Origin: Lytechinus variegatus | Taxonomy: Eukaryota > Echinodermata > Echinoidea > Temnopleuroida > Toxopneustidae | NCBI RefSeq assembly: GCF_018143015.1 | Contig: NC_054746.1 | Coordinates: 30,159,129-30,223,128 of the forward strand | Reading direction: 5' to 3' | Length of the DNA: 64,000 bases | In this document: positions 24,542 through 39,500 of the stretch, piece after piece | Layout of the letters: each line of letters begins with the position of its first letter | How positions within the stretch are numbered: position 1 is the first letter of the stretch | The notes under the pieces: model-generated | What the model was told of the DNA's origin: nothing | Databases searched by the model: none | The model's input: the letters and a program-made list of their open reading frames with translations, nothing else | Program-made: the position numbers and the translations under genes

Positions 24542-27500
24542 TCACTGGCGTGGTATTACACAGATCTTGTATGGTTTGGGGTTTAAGCTGATGCCATAGT
24601 TCTTGTAGATACTCGGGTTTGGGTTCTCGGGTGCGGGGATGAGCGTGAAGTATCTAAGCATCGATGAGAAGAATAAAAATAGTTCCATCCTTGCAAGTTT
24701 CTCACCTGGACATGCTCGTCGACCTAAAGAAGGAATATAGCATATGAGTAAGATGATGATGATAATTTACTTCATATTTGTGGGGTAAATGTTCATATAC
24801 ATACTGTATATTTACAGTATACTGAAGCATAGTAAGTACATAAATGACTACCCTTTCCCCTCGGCTGGTAGTGGACATTCGAGTAAAACAAGCAAGTCTT
24901 AATTATAAAGGGGATTGCTTTCATGAATTAGCTCATATTTGCAGACCATTAAAAAAATGATACGTTACTTACTTACAACAGCTGTTCTTTAAAATTGCCT
25001 ACAAGCCAGCAATGGGCTTCATGAACAATTCCTAGAGATATGGACCAAATTTTCATGTTCCTGGTGGTTGTCCGATTACAAGAAAATAAAGAAAATTATT
25101 GAAATTGTTAAACAATTTGGCCAAAAGGATCAAATTATCTTTGAATGTCATAAGTCGACGGCTGCAAAAGGTATATTTTTCCAAAAAAGCTACGCACCTG
25201 CAGAGAAGGGCATGAGAGCCGGGTTGTGGATGACAGTTCCATCTTCATTCAGAAACCTTTCTGGCATGAACTTATCAGGTTCTTTCCAGAGGGTTGGGTC
25301 TACATGGACTGAATACAGATTGATGAAGACATGCGTATCCTTGGGAATACTGTAGCCTGCTAGGTCTGTATCTTCTGTAGTCTTGTGTGGGAAGGTTAGG
25401 GCAGTGATGTTGGCCATCCTTTGGATCTCCATTAGTGTAGCTTCGGTGTAAGGCGTACGGTTCCTGTCCCTCCATGACGGGAGTTCCCCGGATGCAATAA
25501 CCGCATCAAGCTCGTCTTGGACCTTCCTCTGTACTTCTGGCTACATTTCAAAATCGTTCAAAAAAAAAGGTAATAATTGATGTACAGTATTGTAATTGAT
25601 ATGATTCAAGCTAATGATTGCCTAAACGGAAGCCCGGATAGATCAGCTGGAACATGACTGGTCACGCAACCCAGCTTCAAGGTTCAAATCACATTCAAAG
25701 CATGCAATATTCTCACATTTATTCTTCTATGAATAGTTGGCTTGAAAAAAATATCATATTCATTGTCTAAGAATGAGCAGCTATTGGACTCGAAACAGGT
25801 CACGGCTATTTATAGTGTTGTTTAATCAACATCCCACGCGTCACGATTGCAAGGAATTTGTGATTACTCTTGTTAAACATGTACATTACGAAAAGGTATT
25901 ATATGTTCTGAATTGAATATTTATACATGTTATGAACTCTGATTTTTTAATCGAATCTTTCAATTTGTAAAAGACTCTCCATGCACTTTCATAATTTATC
26001 GTGTTTATAAATATCTTCTTCTCTGATTAAAAAATGCTGAGATATGTTTGCTGTGATCGAAGTTACTCCAGGGCTTTTTGCAGTGTCTGAAGATATTCAA
26101 CGCCATCTAAAACTGATCTACATATAGAAGAATCAAATCAATCACATAATGTGAACTAGCTACATAAATTCACCACAATTTTTAAAATACATTTCATACG
26201 AAACAAATATCCTATCAGTTTTCTATTTACTTGGAAACACTGCATTAATTTGAAGCAACGTTTATAGTATGAATTTAAGTCATATTGTGAAAACATATTC
26301 GACAGAAGTTTATGAATGTTTGGATGTTAACCTACCTGAACTATCATATAAAGAATAGCCCATCTAATGGTTGAACTCATCGTCTCTGTTCCAGCAAAGA
26401 TGAGATCATTTAAGATGTGAAATAGATATGTCTCCGTGAAGGATGCATCCACCTCGCTTATTTTCTCCCCATTCTTCATTGCCTGAAAATTAAGAATGAC
26501 GTCAAGAAGTCGTCATGGATTAGGACAATTACGTCAATCTTTAAAATAGGATTCAAAACAAATCCAAACTACAGTCGTATTCAGATCATGGCTATAACAT
26601 CTGTGGTGTAATAGGTGTTACGATGTTATTCCTAATCTAATTGTTGAATAACGCTTATTAAGATTGGGAAGATCGTGTGCTTGACACTGACTGTGTTCCA
26701 TAACGATAAGCTTCTCTGGATTGCAACGGACTAATAAATCTATTTTGAAAAGGTGATGTATTGATGGGGAAATATGAAAGACAGGGGGGTATCAAATCCT
26801 GGTAATTACCGACGAGTTACACGCATGCTTAGCGATCTTTTTGATATAACATTAAGACACAGAAGGAAAAGATTTACCTCTTGTCTGCGTTTGATCTCGA
26901 GGAGATAAGCATCGATGAAATCTCTCTGTCGTGTCTCATCAAATGTCTCCTTATGATCTTCAATCATACGCTCCAGGAAGCTACGAACCACCTTATCGAT
27001 CTCAAACACTTCTCGGATTTCAGGAATAGGAAGATGCTTCAGAAAAGGAAAGAAGTTGACTGCTGCGGCGTTCGTTCCTATCTCGGCGAATCTAAATAGG
27101 AATGCAGAAATATAGAAGGGATCCAAATAATCAATACGAACTTGAGGACAAAAATGCACATTAATTTATATCCAGCATGAACATCAAGTCTAATGTCAAT
27201 CAACAGGATGATAATTAGGTTACAGAATTAAGCGTTGATCGGTTTCTTAGAAATATTGGTGATTGGAGCTGATCGTTCTCAATTTTATTTAGCTTGACTT
27301 GAAGAAGATTTTGAAATGTGTGATTCATGTACGCCAAGGCATTTCGTGGGAGGGGGGGGGGTGACCTAAGTAGTTTCATATATCTTAATTGAAAGGTGGA
27401 GTCACCGTATTGCTGTTGGATATGTACTACTTGTGTTTTCATACCTCATTTTTCACCCAGTGTTTAAAAGGGGGTTTGGAGGCGAAATTTCACTCTTCAT

Positions 27501-30500
27501 TAGGTTTTTAGAAGAGGATTTGGCATAAATTTAACTTTTATCAAGAGTGATATCATGACGTGATTGGCATTAAATTATCAATACAATTATGTCTGATACT
27601 GAATAGACAAGCGCATCGATTAAAAATATAATAATTGGTTGATTTATTAATTAGTTAATTAACTAATACATTATTGATAAAACTTCACAATAGGTTGTCT
27701 TTCCTACCTATAGATGCTATCTACAAGAAGCTGGAATTTAGGGTCTTGATACTCGAACCTTCGTCCGAAGTTGAAGTTACAGACGACATTTGATACGGCG
27801 ATCTCTACGATATGATCAGAATTAAACGACGATCCTTCCTTTTCTTTGAAAGCTGCCAACATGTAACGAATTTCCTCCTGAATCTCGCCTTCAAAATTCT
27901 CTTTTCCAAAACCAAAGTTACGAAGTGACGTCAGGGTGAACCTTCTCTGTTCTCTCCACACTGGCCCCCAGTCAGCCACAACGATACCTATACATGGAAA
28001 CAAAAATGAAGACAATTATTTAAACATATTATTGGAAGGAAGTTCATTAAACTGGGATTGTTTTGGGGACTAGATATGGGTCGTGTTGCACAAGGAATTA
28101 CTGATAACTGTAAATTGAAATTCAACTTGATCATATGTGCCCACTTGGGGATTTGATTTTCCTCGGTCTTTTGAACCATGGACCTCTAGAGTAGTAGGTC
28201 CATGTTTGAAAGCATCTCTTGCAAAGCGACCCGACTTATAAATTGCTGTGTATCGTTTTTTTTTTCCTGTTCGTGCAATTGAAGGGGCATTTCTACCATA
28301 CTACCCTGCAGGATATAGGCCATGTACGTTTCATTGGACAATCACAATCAAAATTTACTTTAATCTCTATACAAAGAATCTCTAGCAAAACATTATAACA
28401 AATAACAATTACTTATTTTAGTTAGGTTTATTGGAAAACACAACGACGGCAATTGAAAGTTTGCAACACACATGTATCATCTTGTAATCGGCCTACAGAA
28501 AACAAAAATCACCATTGTCACTTTGAAAGAGAATGCATGAAAAAAAATATTTCAAAACCTTTATCAATATTTTTTTACGGAGCAGACGAAGAAGTACATG
28601 TTATTCGGGTAACACTACGCCAAGCATGTTGTAATGCTTTGTTCATGACGGATTTATCATATAAAGGTCATTTAACATAAAACTTGTGCAATCAATCCAG
28701 AATTCGATAAACAGCTCATGAACTATTAACAAATAGAAGGCTTTGCCATCGATTTCCATGATAAGTGAATGTCACTTTTATGGTAATACATGATACAGTC
28801 GCCGAAAACAAGGACACCAACTAATTAAGTCACCGGGGGGCAAATATATCACAAAGCTTAGTAATTGATCTTACTGTTGATTTGTATACGATTGATTGCA
28901 ATTGGTGGTCAGTTGTCAATGCAATCAATTGTAAAAAATCTTCCCTAAGAGCAATAGCTAAGCTGACGGGTTTCATTCGCGTTACATAATGCCCTTTATA
29001 CATGTAAGATTTATAATGATCTATCTTATTGCGCAAATATATCTGTGAAACAAGCCTGTTTGGTTTCAAAGTGCATTGACTTAAATTCAAGTAGTATATA
29101 AGTACTATTGCGTCATAGTTTGGATAAATGTCTGCCATAAATCGTTCATGTTTCCTTAACCATGTAATTAATTTCTCTAAATTCTTCCATTCGATTCGGA
29201 CAGTTTAAGAAAGTGGTCATCAAAGTTCACAATCGCTGATTTTCAGTAGTCAAGACTCAAGACTGTCTTCTAGTAATTTTGGTTGACGTGATTTCGACGA
29301 CACACACAAACACAAAAAAAGAGACCATATACTTGTATGCAGGGCTGCACCAGTGTATTTTGCACCGGTGTATTTTTGTTGGGGGATAACAGTAAAAGTT
29401 ACAAGACCAGGACCTCTCTTCTACACTTTCTTCTCTTTCCTTACCATTTCTTTTCCGTTTTTACTTCTTAAAAAAAGAAAATCATTGTGTGCAGTCGCCC
29501 CTCTCCCACCGTAAAGCACCGCCCACTTTAGGAACAGTAGACACGTGAAATCAAAGACTTAAAAATAATTAAAAACACCCTTTAACTTGAATGTTCCAGA
29601 AAGTGATGTTATTTGAAATTTAGTGCGATTGTAATTAAATTGTCGATTTCTTTTACCAACGCTAGTGGTTAAATCATTGCAATCGCAGATTTTCAAAGTT
29701 TTGACAAGTCCGATAATAAACCCAATAACAATCTTCCGTTCCATAGTTTTCATGACAACTTTGTCATCAACTCAGAATATGTGTCAAAGTTCACGATTCC
29801 ACGGATAAATGTTTGTTATTCCAATGATAGACTTCGACCACAACCGTTCGAAAATGATCAACAAGTTAACAATATCAGCAAGTTTATTCATCATATGGCA
29901 CGTACGTTAATGCAAAAGATGACGAGAAAAAAATTAAGAATCGGCACGAAATACCTGTAAGCCATTTTTTTCCCTCAAAAAACCCCTGCTTCTCGGTCAG
30001 GATTTTAACAACAAACACCACCACGACTTCCTGAGATCAACATAACTTTTAGGATGCCACCAATATAAGGTCAAGACTTCCTTCACGTGTGACACAAATA
30101 TTATTAGATGTCTTATTCCAGACATGCAGGTCAATGTGATCTGAAAAGACCACATATCCGTAAGGAAAAATATCCGAATGCTGACAAATAAAAATAACCG
30201 CACCATCTTCTTAAAGTATGTAATAAGTAATAAGCCTTGATAAATCTAAATGTTATTCATTTTCAAAACTTGAATATAACGTCTATGTTAGAAAGAAAAG
30301 GCATTATGAAAGAACACATGTCTTGTGAAGGCGTGGTGTAACTCTTCTTTTAATAAGACAGGATCATATTTTCTTTTATAATTCTCAAGCATTGAATACG
30401 AAGAAATGTGTAAAGGTACAATCTTCGTACATAAAATGATAACTAAAAATGTAAGAAAAAAGAGTTGAAGGCAAGCACTCAGTGCGTTCGCACTTTGAAA

Positions 30501-33500
30501 CAAAATCGTCTATGCTGAAATATTTCTATTCATCAAAAGACAGAGAAATTAGAAAAAGATGAAATGAAAATATGATAGGTTCAATAGGTATACGCCAGTC
30601 ATTGGGAAAAAGGGTGAGGAAATGGGAAACACAACAGGAAGACAACTTCGATAGGAAGGAAGGGAAGTAAAGTTTATACGGATACAGTTTAAGTGAACAC
30701 GTAAGAAATAATCATATCTGACTACTTCTAAAAGATTGTTTATCATAATTTCCAATACCACAATAAGAGTCATATATCAGTCATAAGTTGCTTTTATTGA
30801 ACAAAATGAAATACCGGGTGGAATTGAACTTAGTTAAATATAAATTCTCGATACCTCTCACAAACGACGAAAAGGGAAATTGAATTGAAATAAAGTTTCA
30901 AGATGAGGTAAGATTTATGAATTGGAAAAAACTCTTTCAAGCATGTACTTATTAGCGAGATTTTAATTTTTTCAAATTATATTTTAATCATCCCTATCAT
31001 CCAACATTAACATCTTTTAAAGGAAAGAAGAGATAAAGAGGAAGGCTCATCTTTATATCTGTTTCAAACGTTTTTCGGGGGTATCACGTCAGGGCAAAAT
31101 GGTGAACGCGACACGTATCTATGCATCATATTACATCTACATGTACTTCTTAACTTCGATCTATAAAAACCGGTGTTTATTATAAAGGTTTACAGACCAC
31201 CGACTGAAAATCAATTTGTCTGTTGATTACAATCGATAAACTGACAAAGGACGAGTGATTCTCACTTCAATATTTCGTTAGCACGCTGTGTCAATTTTCT
31301 TTATCGTACAGTCTGTTTATCATTGTTGTTGAGGGATGTTTAATTTAGTAATGCAATGTTGGTAAATGTTACAAACATGTAGAGTTGATCAATAGTCGTA
31401 ACAAAATCAAGAGACTTAATTGCAAAAGCTACCATCAAAAGCCGCGATGTGTGTTGGGAGTGAAATCATTATATTTTTCAGCATCATGATTTTAACGAAA
31501 TTTCCTTTAATAATAGCCTTATTTAACTTTTGAACATTCCAAATTTATCACGAAATCAATCTAATTCAAAATCACTATATTTGAATTGTGATTGATTTAT
31601 TTAATTCTATCATATTTCATTTAGAATCATCTTATTTATTTAATTTACTTTTCAATTTGGATTTCATTTATCAAATTCTATTACATTTCATTTTAAAAAT
31701 CAACTCATTCACTTAATCTATTATAATCATCTTCGTAATCTATTTGTATATCATTTATTTTCATGAGGGAGAGGGGAGGGGGGCTCCCTCCCAAATAATG
31801 CAAAATCTTTCCCCTATTTTTGCATCGATACGCCGTTAAGGACGGTTTCTTTGACAGAAACCCCAAAGAAACATCAGATGAAGATATCGAAACCTTTTTC
31901 TGATCTTAGTTCGGTAATAAGAAGCTATCATGTCTGTCAAAAGAGGCTCAAGTCTCGGCGGATACCGGTCCAATGGATCATGATTTAGCGTTTTCTTTCA
32001 AGAAAGGTGCCTGTCTATCTTGGGCCATTTAAGTGCTCCAGTCCACATCCATGGCAGGATATCAAGAGAGTTGTATAATTGGTCCTCATTTTGAGACTTC
32101 TTTGTCGCCATCAAGCCCAAAACAAACTGTGTCGAATGCAATCACAAGTTCTTCCCAACAAAAAATTTCGTTCCGAAAGTTCATATTGTAATATGTGAGG
32201 GGATTATTTTTAAAAAGAGAAATAATCTCAACCAATTTTGTAAAACGATATCAGTCTTTTAATCAAATGATTCTGGAAACAGCGGTGTAGATTCTTCAAA
32301 TTATAATCATCTAAAAATATCATGAACATAATATAGTTTAGCATTGGTTTAAAATCTAAACCTTATAGATTTGTGGCAATACATTTAGTTCTCAACAATT
32401 GTAATTTAAAGTAGGCTTTCCTAAAATCTAAAGAGATGACATAATGGGGTTAAGGGTTCCAACAGAAATTGTCAATTATTTTGTAGCAATAAAAAAAAAT
32501 AAACCAGGTATATCTACGCAGAATAAACACACAGTTTGTGATATCTCAGCTGATATCCCCATCCCACTACTCGGTTAGGGATCTACATCATATTGCATAA
32601 ATTTACATGTAAACTTGTAAATCCATCATGTGGCCTAAAGATGGAAACCTGAATCAGAGACTAGCTTAAGCTTGTCAGTATATGACACCAATCACTCTTT
32701 CGATATGTTTCCATAAAAAGTCAGAAAATGAGTAAAGAAAATATGAATATTATTGATGTCCGCTTCATCTCTCTGTTAAAAGGTAACTTCCGACCCACAA
32801 TGTAAACAAAGGCGTGTGTGAAGAAAATGCGCGCGGAACATTGTATGTCTTTGATGCTTTTATTCGTGTCTTACACGGCACCAGAAGGCAAATCTAGAAT
32901 TGGACCTTGCTAGATCCTTAATCCAATTTCAGAGCCTTCACATGATAAATTCGTGCAAATTGATTGCATGAAGTGGGAATTGAGAAAATTGAATATCGAT
33001 GTTAGCATCTTTAGCAGTGAGCGGGTCTATCCGGCTTGTCTAATGAGTTAATGGCCAAGAGCTTCTTCGGCATGGTTAGGACGACCAATGCGTGTTTGTC
33101 ACCCTGAGGCTATACCCTCTTTACCAGGACATATACGTGAACTGTACTTTCTATGAGGTCATATCAACTTAATTCTTTGCGGTTCACCGATTCTTTAATC
33201 CTTATTATACATATTTATACTGCGTTGCACCATCCCATATCATAGACTTTAAAAAATGATTCATTGTTTGGTTGCGCGAAACTGTGATATCTCGTGCGTA
33301 TAATATTCAATCTTTTCATGTTTTTTTTTCGACCACCCTATTATGTCTTTACGACTGAGTTCGTTGGGAGATCAGTGGTCTCCCCCTCTCTGCATATAAA
33401 AGTAATACGGCAATATTTTTGTTTGATATAGGGGGAGGTCCATTTTGTGCATTTTCCCTTTTATCCACTATGCGAAATTATGAAAGACAATCTGAATGTC

Positions 33501-36500
33501 TTCCCCCTGGCATAGTTTCACCCTCAGTTCGTGTGGACAACCAAAAAGATAAGCTGGAAGAGCGTGATACTGATACCATGGTCTGTGATGCTGCGATATA
33601 GTATCAGCACAAGATGCTTGAAGGGCGGCGCAGCGGGCATGGTGTGAGGTACAGTTGGTGGAGACGAGGTAGGCTTACAGAGCGACACAGCATGCATGGG
33701 GTGAGTGGTGACGAGATAGGCGTCGAACCGACGACCCTGAGTCACTAACTATGCCTTGGAAGAGAATTTTCCACTTTAAACATTACATCTTTTACTCCCC
33801 CACCAACAAAAGACAAGATCGTATCATGGACTTGATCATATCAAATGGATTCCCCTATCAACATGATCAATGCCAACTTGGTTGTTTATTCGTGTTAGCG
33901 TTTAGTCACAGGGTGCAAACTCCAATTTAGGAGGTACCTCTTTCACGCCATTGTTCAGTTGAACATGTTTAGGCCCATGCTTAGCGTAAGCATGGACCTA
34001 CTAGGTCCATGGTGCGTTCAATAAAAACGATGCTGAAAAAAAGTGTCTTACCAAATGGAATTCGACTGATGTAACAGTCAAGTTCATAAATCAGGAAAGC
34101 ACATTTCGTAGAATCAGTAAGAGAATTCGCTAATCATGTGATTTTAGGTTATGAAACCAGTGTTCAGTCATCAAAGTGGGAATGTTTAACTTGATATCAT
34201 TGTGTTTACCAAGGTTCAACTAATAAACATCTCCACGGTGGGTGTGATATTCGATAATATCGGCAACTTCTATACTAAATGTTTGCAGGATTGTGTTTGT
34301 GACGGGAGAATTCTTCAAATAAACAATTACATGTAATTCAAACGCCCCTCGATCATGATCATAGCTATCTTCTACCTCGATGTGTGGTCAATCTGAAGTG
34401 TTCTTAACATGCAGGCACCGACCAAAATCATTTTTAGAGGGTCGATGCAGTTTGCCGTAGACAAATATTATCACCTGACACATTAGGCCTTTACATGTAT
34501 TATGATTCCCACAACAGCCTTTTTATACAAATATATACATTTTCAATATAAGGTTTACTCAATATTGTGAAAGGTTTTTCGGATAACAGCAAACAATGAG
34601 TAGAAATTACGCATGGTGTGTTCAAACTCACCCATTAAACTTTCATCAAAGTATAATTAACAACCGAATATGCATGTTCCATTTTCTACAGAATTGTGTC
34701 AAGTTTCTACTCGATCTTCTTGGAAATGTAGTTTCGTCACCACATTTACAATGTCTACATGCAATCACAACATCGTTTTGGAAAGGCATTCACATCTCAT
34801 ATATGTACATGAAACTGAATATCAATAATATAAAGGTCGGATTTATGACGGTATAACAACAAACTACAAAGATCCAGTTGGAATCCGATGGTTTGGATAG
34901 TTGAACAGTGGGCTTAAATTCTCTTCTAAGATTGATCTCAAAACCAATAACTTTTATTCTCATGAAAAAATTATAATCTTTATTTTAAATTGTAGAATAG
35001 TCCTTGAAAAGAAGAGGGTATAATTCTGCACTTTGCTAATCTTGCAGGGTATATGGGCATAAATTTGTAATTGCTTGGATTTCAACCTTCATCCCCGAAC
35101 CGATTCATGCTTTTGCCTTTAATAGAGCGTCAAGTACAAGGCGTCGCGGCGCCACATTTGTAATTTATTTATAACCAAGAACAAAAGACGTTAATCATTT
35201 AGATTATGTTGCGTCAGTGAAATGGTACTTTTGGTTTCATATGAGAGTACAATGTCAACAAGTATTTGATATTCCTCGCTCCGTTTCCTCAATAGATTGA
35301 ACTTGCTTTGATGTTGGTGGTGAATAATGCAGAAGGCGGTCTTAGTTTGCAGTAGTAAAACAGGTAACGTGGCGTGTAACAAGATAAACTGGAAGGTGCT
35401 TATTCTCTGTTCGACAAAATGTAATGATGCGGTGAAACGGCTCATTTAACACACACAATCCCACAAAACCATTCTATGAAATTAACTCGAATGGCTATTA
35501 GATATGAAAAAAATATAGGGATAACAAAATCACAGCAAACAGACGCTTTCCTTTCAACTGAAGGAAATAAAGGATTTCGCTCCTGCGTGAATCTGTATCA
35601 TGCATCATGGTCCAAATTCGTATCAAAAGGTTTTCATCTCTTTGAGAATTCGATTGTATGCCTCTCGCAAAATCTCATTAGGAAAGAAGAAAAATGGGTT
35701 GGAAAAAGAAGGGTTCGTTTGTGGAATGGGCATACCTGCATTAATAACAAAACTCATATCGCCATTCAAGATCTAGATTGTATTCATAAAGTGATAAAGC
35801 TCCCCCTTTTCACGTCGTACTTTGACTAACTAAGCATCTTCGTTTCAAACGATCCGCATATAATCAGACAATATGAATATTATAGCCCAAGGATATATAT
35901 AATTCAACGTATACGGATGAACATGTTTAAGTTGCTGTGTTAAATCACAATCATGACAAAAATGAAAATTGTGATGAAAATCAAAATCTTTTGGTGGTTT
36001 TATATCTATAGAAAGCTTGTAGAGATCTGTTCCCACCATGTTCAAGAAAGGTTCCCGAATCAAGATAATTCAACCATGACATTTCAAGTTCAACAATAAA
36101 ACACTATCTATTTGCAGTAAAAATAATATGAAATCAATGTTATCCTAAATATGCATGTTTCTGCAGTCTTCTATATCATTGAGCACTGTTGAGTGTAAAT
36201 GCATATATTGTATTGAGAAGTTATGACTCGTTCTCACAACTATTTATTTGGATCATTGCAGACACCGATAATATTGGTTCCATACTGGAATCAATAAAAG
36301 TAAAATTAGAATAAGGGGAAAATCAGTGCAATTAATAAAGAACGAAAAATACTTCATTTACTCATATCGAATTGAATATTTGAACTTTTGCATTGACCCA
36401 TATTTCATTTGATTGCGCTCCAATCATTGTGCTTTCAATGTTTGTATCATTTGACTGTCACTGCATGTCTTGTATCAATATGTTACATAATTTTATCGTT

Positions 36501-39500
36501 TCTGTATTGCACATAGATTATTAGTGTTTTTGAATTGTATATGTTCGGATGATTCCATGGCATATTACAAATGATTATTCATGTTATAAGGCCTACTTAA
36601 ATCTTTGTAGTCTTTTTTTATGGAATAAAAGAAGAATTAGTGAAAGCTTGAAAAAATGTCTGTCTGTGCATATTTTGTTGCAATATCTCAGCTCTGTCTT
36701 GCAATAACCCCTATTTTCATGGTCATCAATTTTGATTAACACCTAAAGGCCTATGGTTCATTCCCTTTGCCGTTTTCTTTGCCTTTTTATCTCCTAACTC
36801 CCTCTTGAGAATGGTCTGTTGTGAAAACCAATCAATATTGATTAGGGCCTTTATCTTTTGAAATACAAACCTCTACAACAATTCTTGTATAGGCAGCGAT
36901 ATTACAAAGATGTGTAAACTCTAAATGGTATCAGTTTATAGAGTTATGACCAGTTCGTAACTTGTCGAACATTGTACAGAAGTACAACAATTTTGCGCAC
37001 TTGAAATATAACACCGGTAGCTCCCATTGGGGTGGAATTTTGACCGTAATAAGGAGTTTTTTGCACCATATAAGGGTGTAGTTACCAGTAATGGGGGTTT
37101 CTTTTTACATTTATAATGAATCAGAATCCATAGCAGCTGTAGGAGAGATCTCTAGCAATATTATTGGTGCACAATGACACTTGTTTGTCGGAGCACCATT
37201 AATCATTCAGTTGCAATCTTTGAAGAGAAAGTGTAAATTTGCACCTTTTGAACGCGGGAACTCTGGGCTCAAATATAGGGGGGAAAGGTGCATTTTTTGC
37301 AACTTTGTGCACCCCAAAGGTGCTGTCATTGTTGCATAGTGTGCAAACTTGAACCTCTTTTAGCGGAGGCATATACGTAGCTTTGGCCTGCACATAATTC
37401 AGAAACAACATCCTGAGTTAATAGGATAAAGTAATCACGAACTTCGTTGCACTCTTTTATGGAGGCTATTAGTTAATCTGTGTCGAGTGACACCTGAAAT
37501 TATTACTTCCACTCCAAATAGCGTTCGTCTTCCACATTTTTAGTCAAATATTGAGTTTGGCATTTTCTGTGTGAGGTTTTGCAAACCAACCATGGGGTAT
37601 ATCTACATGCAGAGGAATAGAACTAGTCATCATGGGGGGCTAAGTTATTGATTTTGTTCTTGAAGTACAATCCGATTGAACGTGTGAGAAGCTTTCAGGA
37701 GATAATATTTCTTTTGTTGTAACAACCCCAGTTCAAAGTCTCAATCCCTGTGTCTTGTTTTTTTTTTATGAGTATGATCCAAACATTTCCACTCTTATAT
37801 ACCGAACGGCCATACAATAGTCAATTTTGCGCATAAAGGGAGCGGTTAAATAGGTCCCCATTTTATGACGTAATCTCTCCTTTATTGCTTACAATCTAAT
37901 TATCTCCATAACAAAGGCTATTACTTGGTTAGGACCTGGGCACCCTATCAGACTGGTGTGTAACAAACAACAAACAAATAGCCACCACTTCAACGTCTTT
38001 AAAGCTCAACTGAAAATAACGCAGACATGTAAATCATGTTGACTTATAACCTCGTCGAAACACATTGTAGACTTGGAACTACATTAACACTTTAAAATAC
38101 GATTATTTACCCAGCATCGTGTACATTGAAACGTTTACTGAAAAATATCAGTTTAAAAGAGTATTTTATGGGTAAATTTTCAGGAACAGCGCGTAAACAA
38201 GTTTTTTTTTAAACCAAAAAGACATGCACGTTTCCTTGATTTGTTGATATCAATATTGAGTAATTTTTTTAGAACGTGTAATTCCATCATGTTTATACCC
38301 AATTGTATGTTACACTCTGACTCTATAAATGCCTCGATTTATCTATGTACATCACAATGTACTTGCCTTTATTTTCTACTTCTCACTGTTGCATTATTTT
38401 GTTTAACAAATGCAGTTTTCGGGATGCCAATATGAAAAGTCGCCTAATCAGCCACTCACATACATTTGGCGGGAATTAGGTTTTGTTCTTCTTCCTATGT
38501 GCTATTTTGATAGGTTGCTTTTAAATGCACACTGGATGCAGGCGCTGATTTAAATTCATACCAAAATTGTGTGAGATGATAAATTGATAGATATGGTACC
38601 AACACATGTCTAATTTATAATGTTCAAGGTAGAGCCATAAATCACAACCAGTTTGTCATAATCAACGAATTTTCTGTTACCTACACGAACATGCCGATGT
38701 AGTTGTTTTAGCTATTTGTGACTCACTCAATATTATCGATTAACATGACACTTTTAAATACTAACGAAAGTACTACCAGTGGGTACGTCTATCCTGCGGT
38801 TCGTTGTACAGTAGGCTATGGGATGGAACTATGTTCGGTAACAAGCCGCCTTATCGATTTATTAAGAGCACCGGACAAAAATCGAAAAGCTAGAGGTGAA
38901 TAACCAGTTTGGACAACACGTATCCAATTAGTGGACATTTAGAACGCATAGTTTCTCAATTTCTCGACATTGTTGCATATTTTCATTTTGCCTTTATCCC
39001 CCCCCCCATCCGCCACATTTATAAAGACATCACGGATAAATCGGTCTAAAATGAGATAGAATTTATTTTTCACCTCCGCATACTCTATACTGTAAAAAAT
39101 ATTTGGTTAGATTTTTACCACCACGAGGGTAATTATGCGTCCAACCAATTTGGGGCAGTATTTTACCAAATGCGCAAAGCATCTTGTCCAGTAAGGTTAA
39201 AAAAATAAGCAGCAAATTCTTTAGAATGGGCAAATTTTTCATAACACTGGATAAATAAAAAATGCCCCCCAAAATGCCCAATATTGGTTGGACACACAAT
39301 CACCCTCATGGAGCACTTTTACCAAATATTTTTTAGAGTGTACTCAATAATAAATACTCAATCACTTCAAATCAAATAGCAAATATTACTGGGCTAATAT
39401 CCACCATTCACATTCGGTTGAATTATTGAATACATGCCAAAGTCCATCTTCATGTGATCAAAACGATATAAATTGTACTGAAACGTGCCGAAAGTGCAAG

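Noticed and set aside
35476-35829. 117-codon open frame on + in the P450 intron
   Set aside because: No domain, no splice or promoter context, and random-looking composition.
39063-39299. 78-codon open frame on -
   Set aside because: Lies within the MITE at 39088-39342; the copy at 17530 carries a similar spurious frame.
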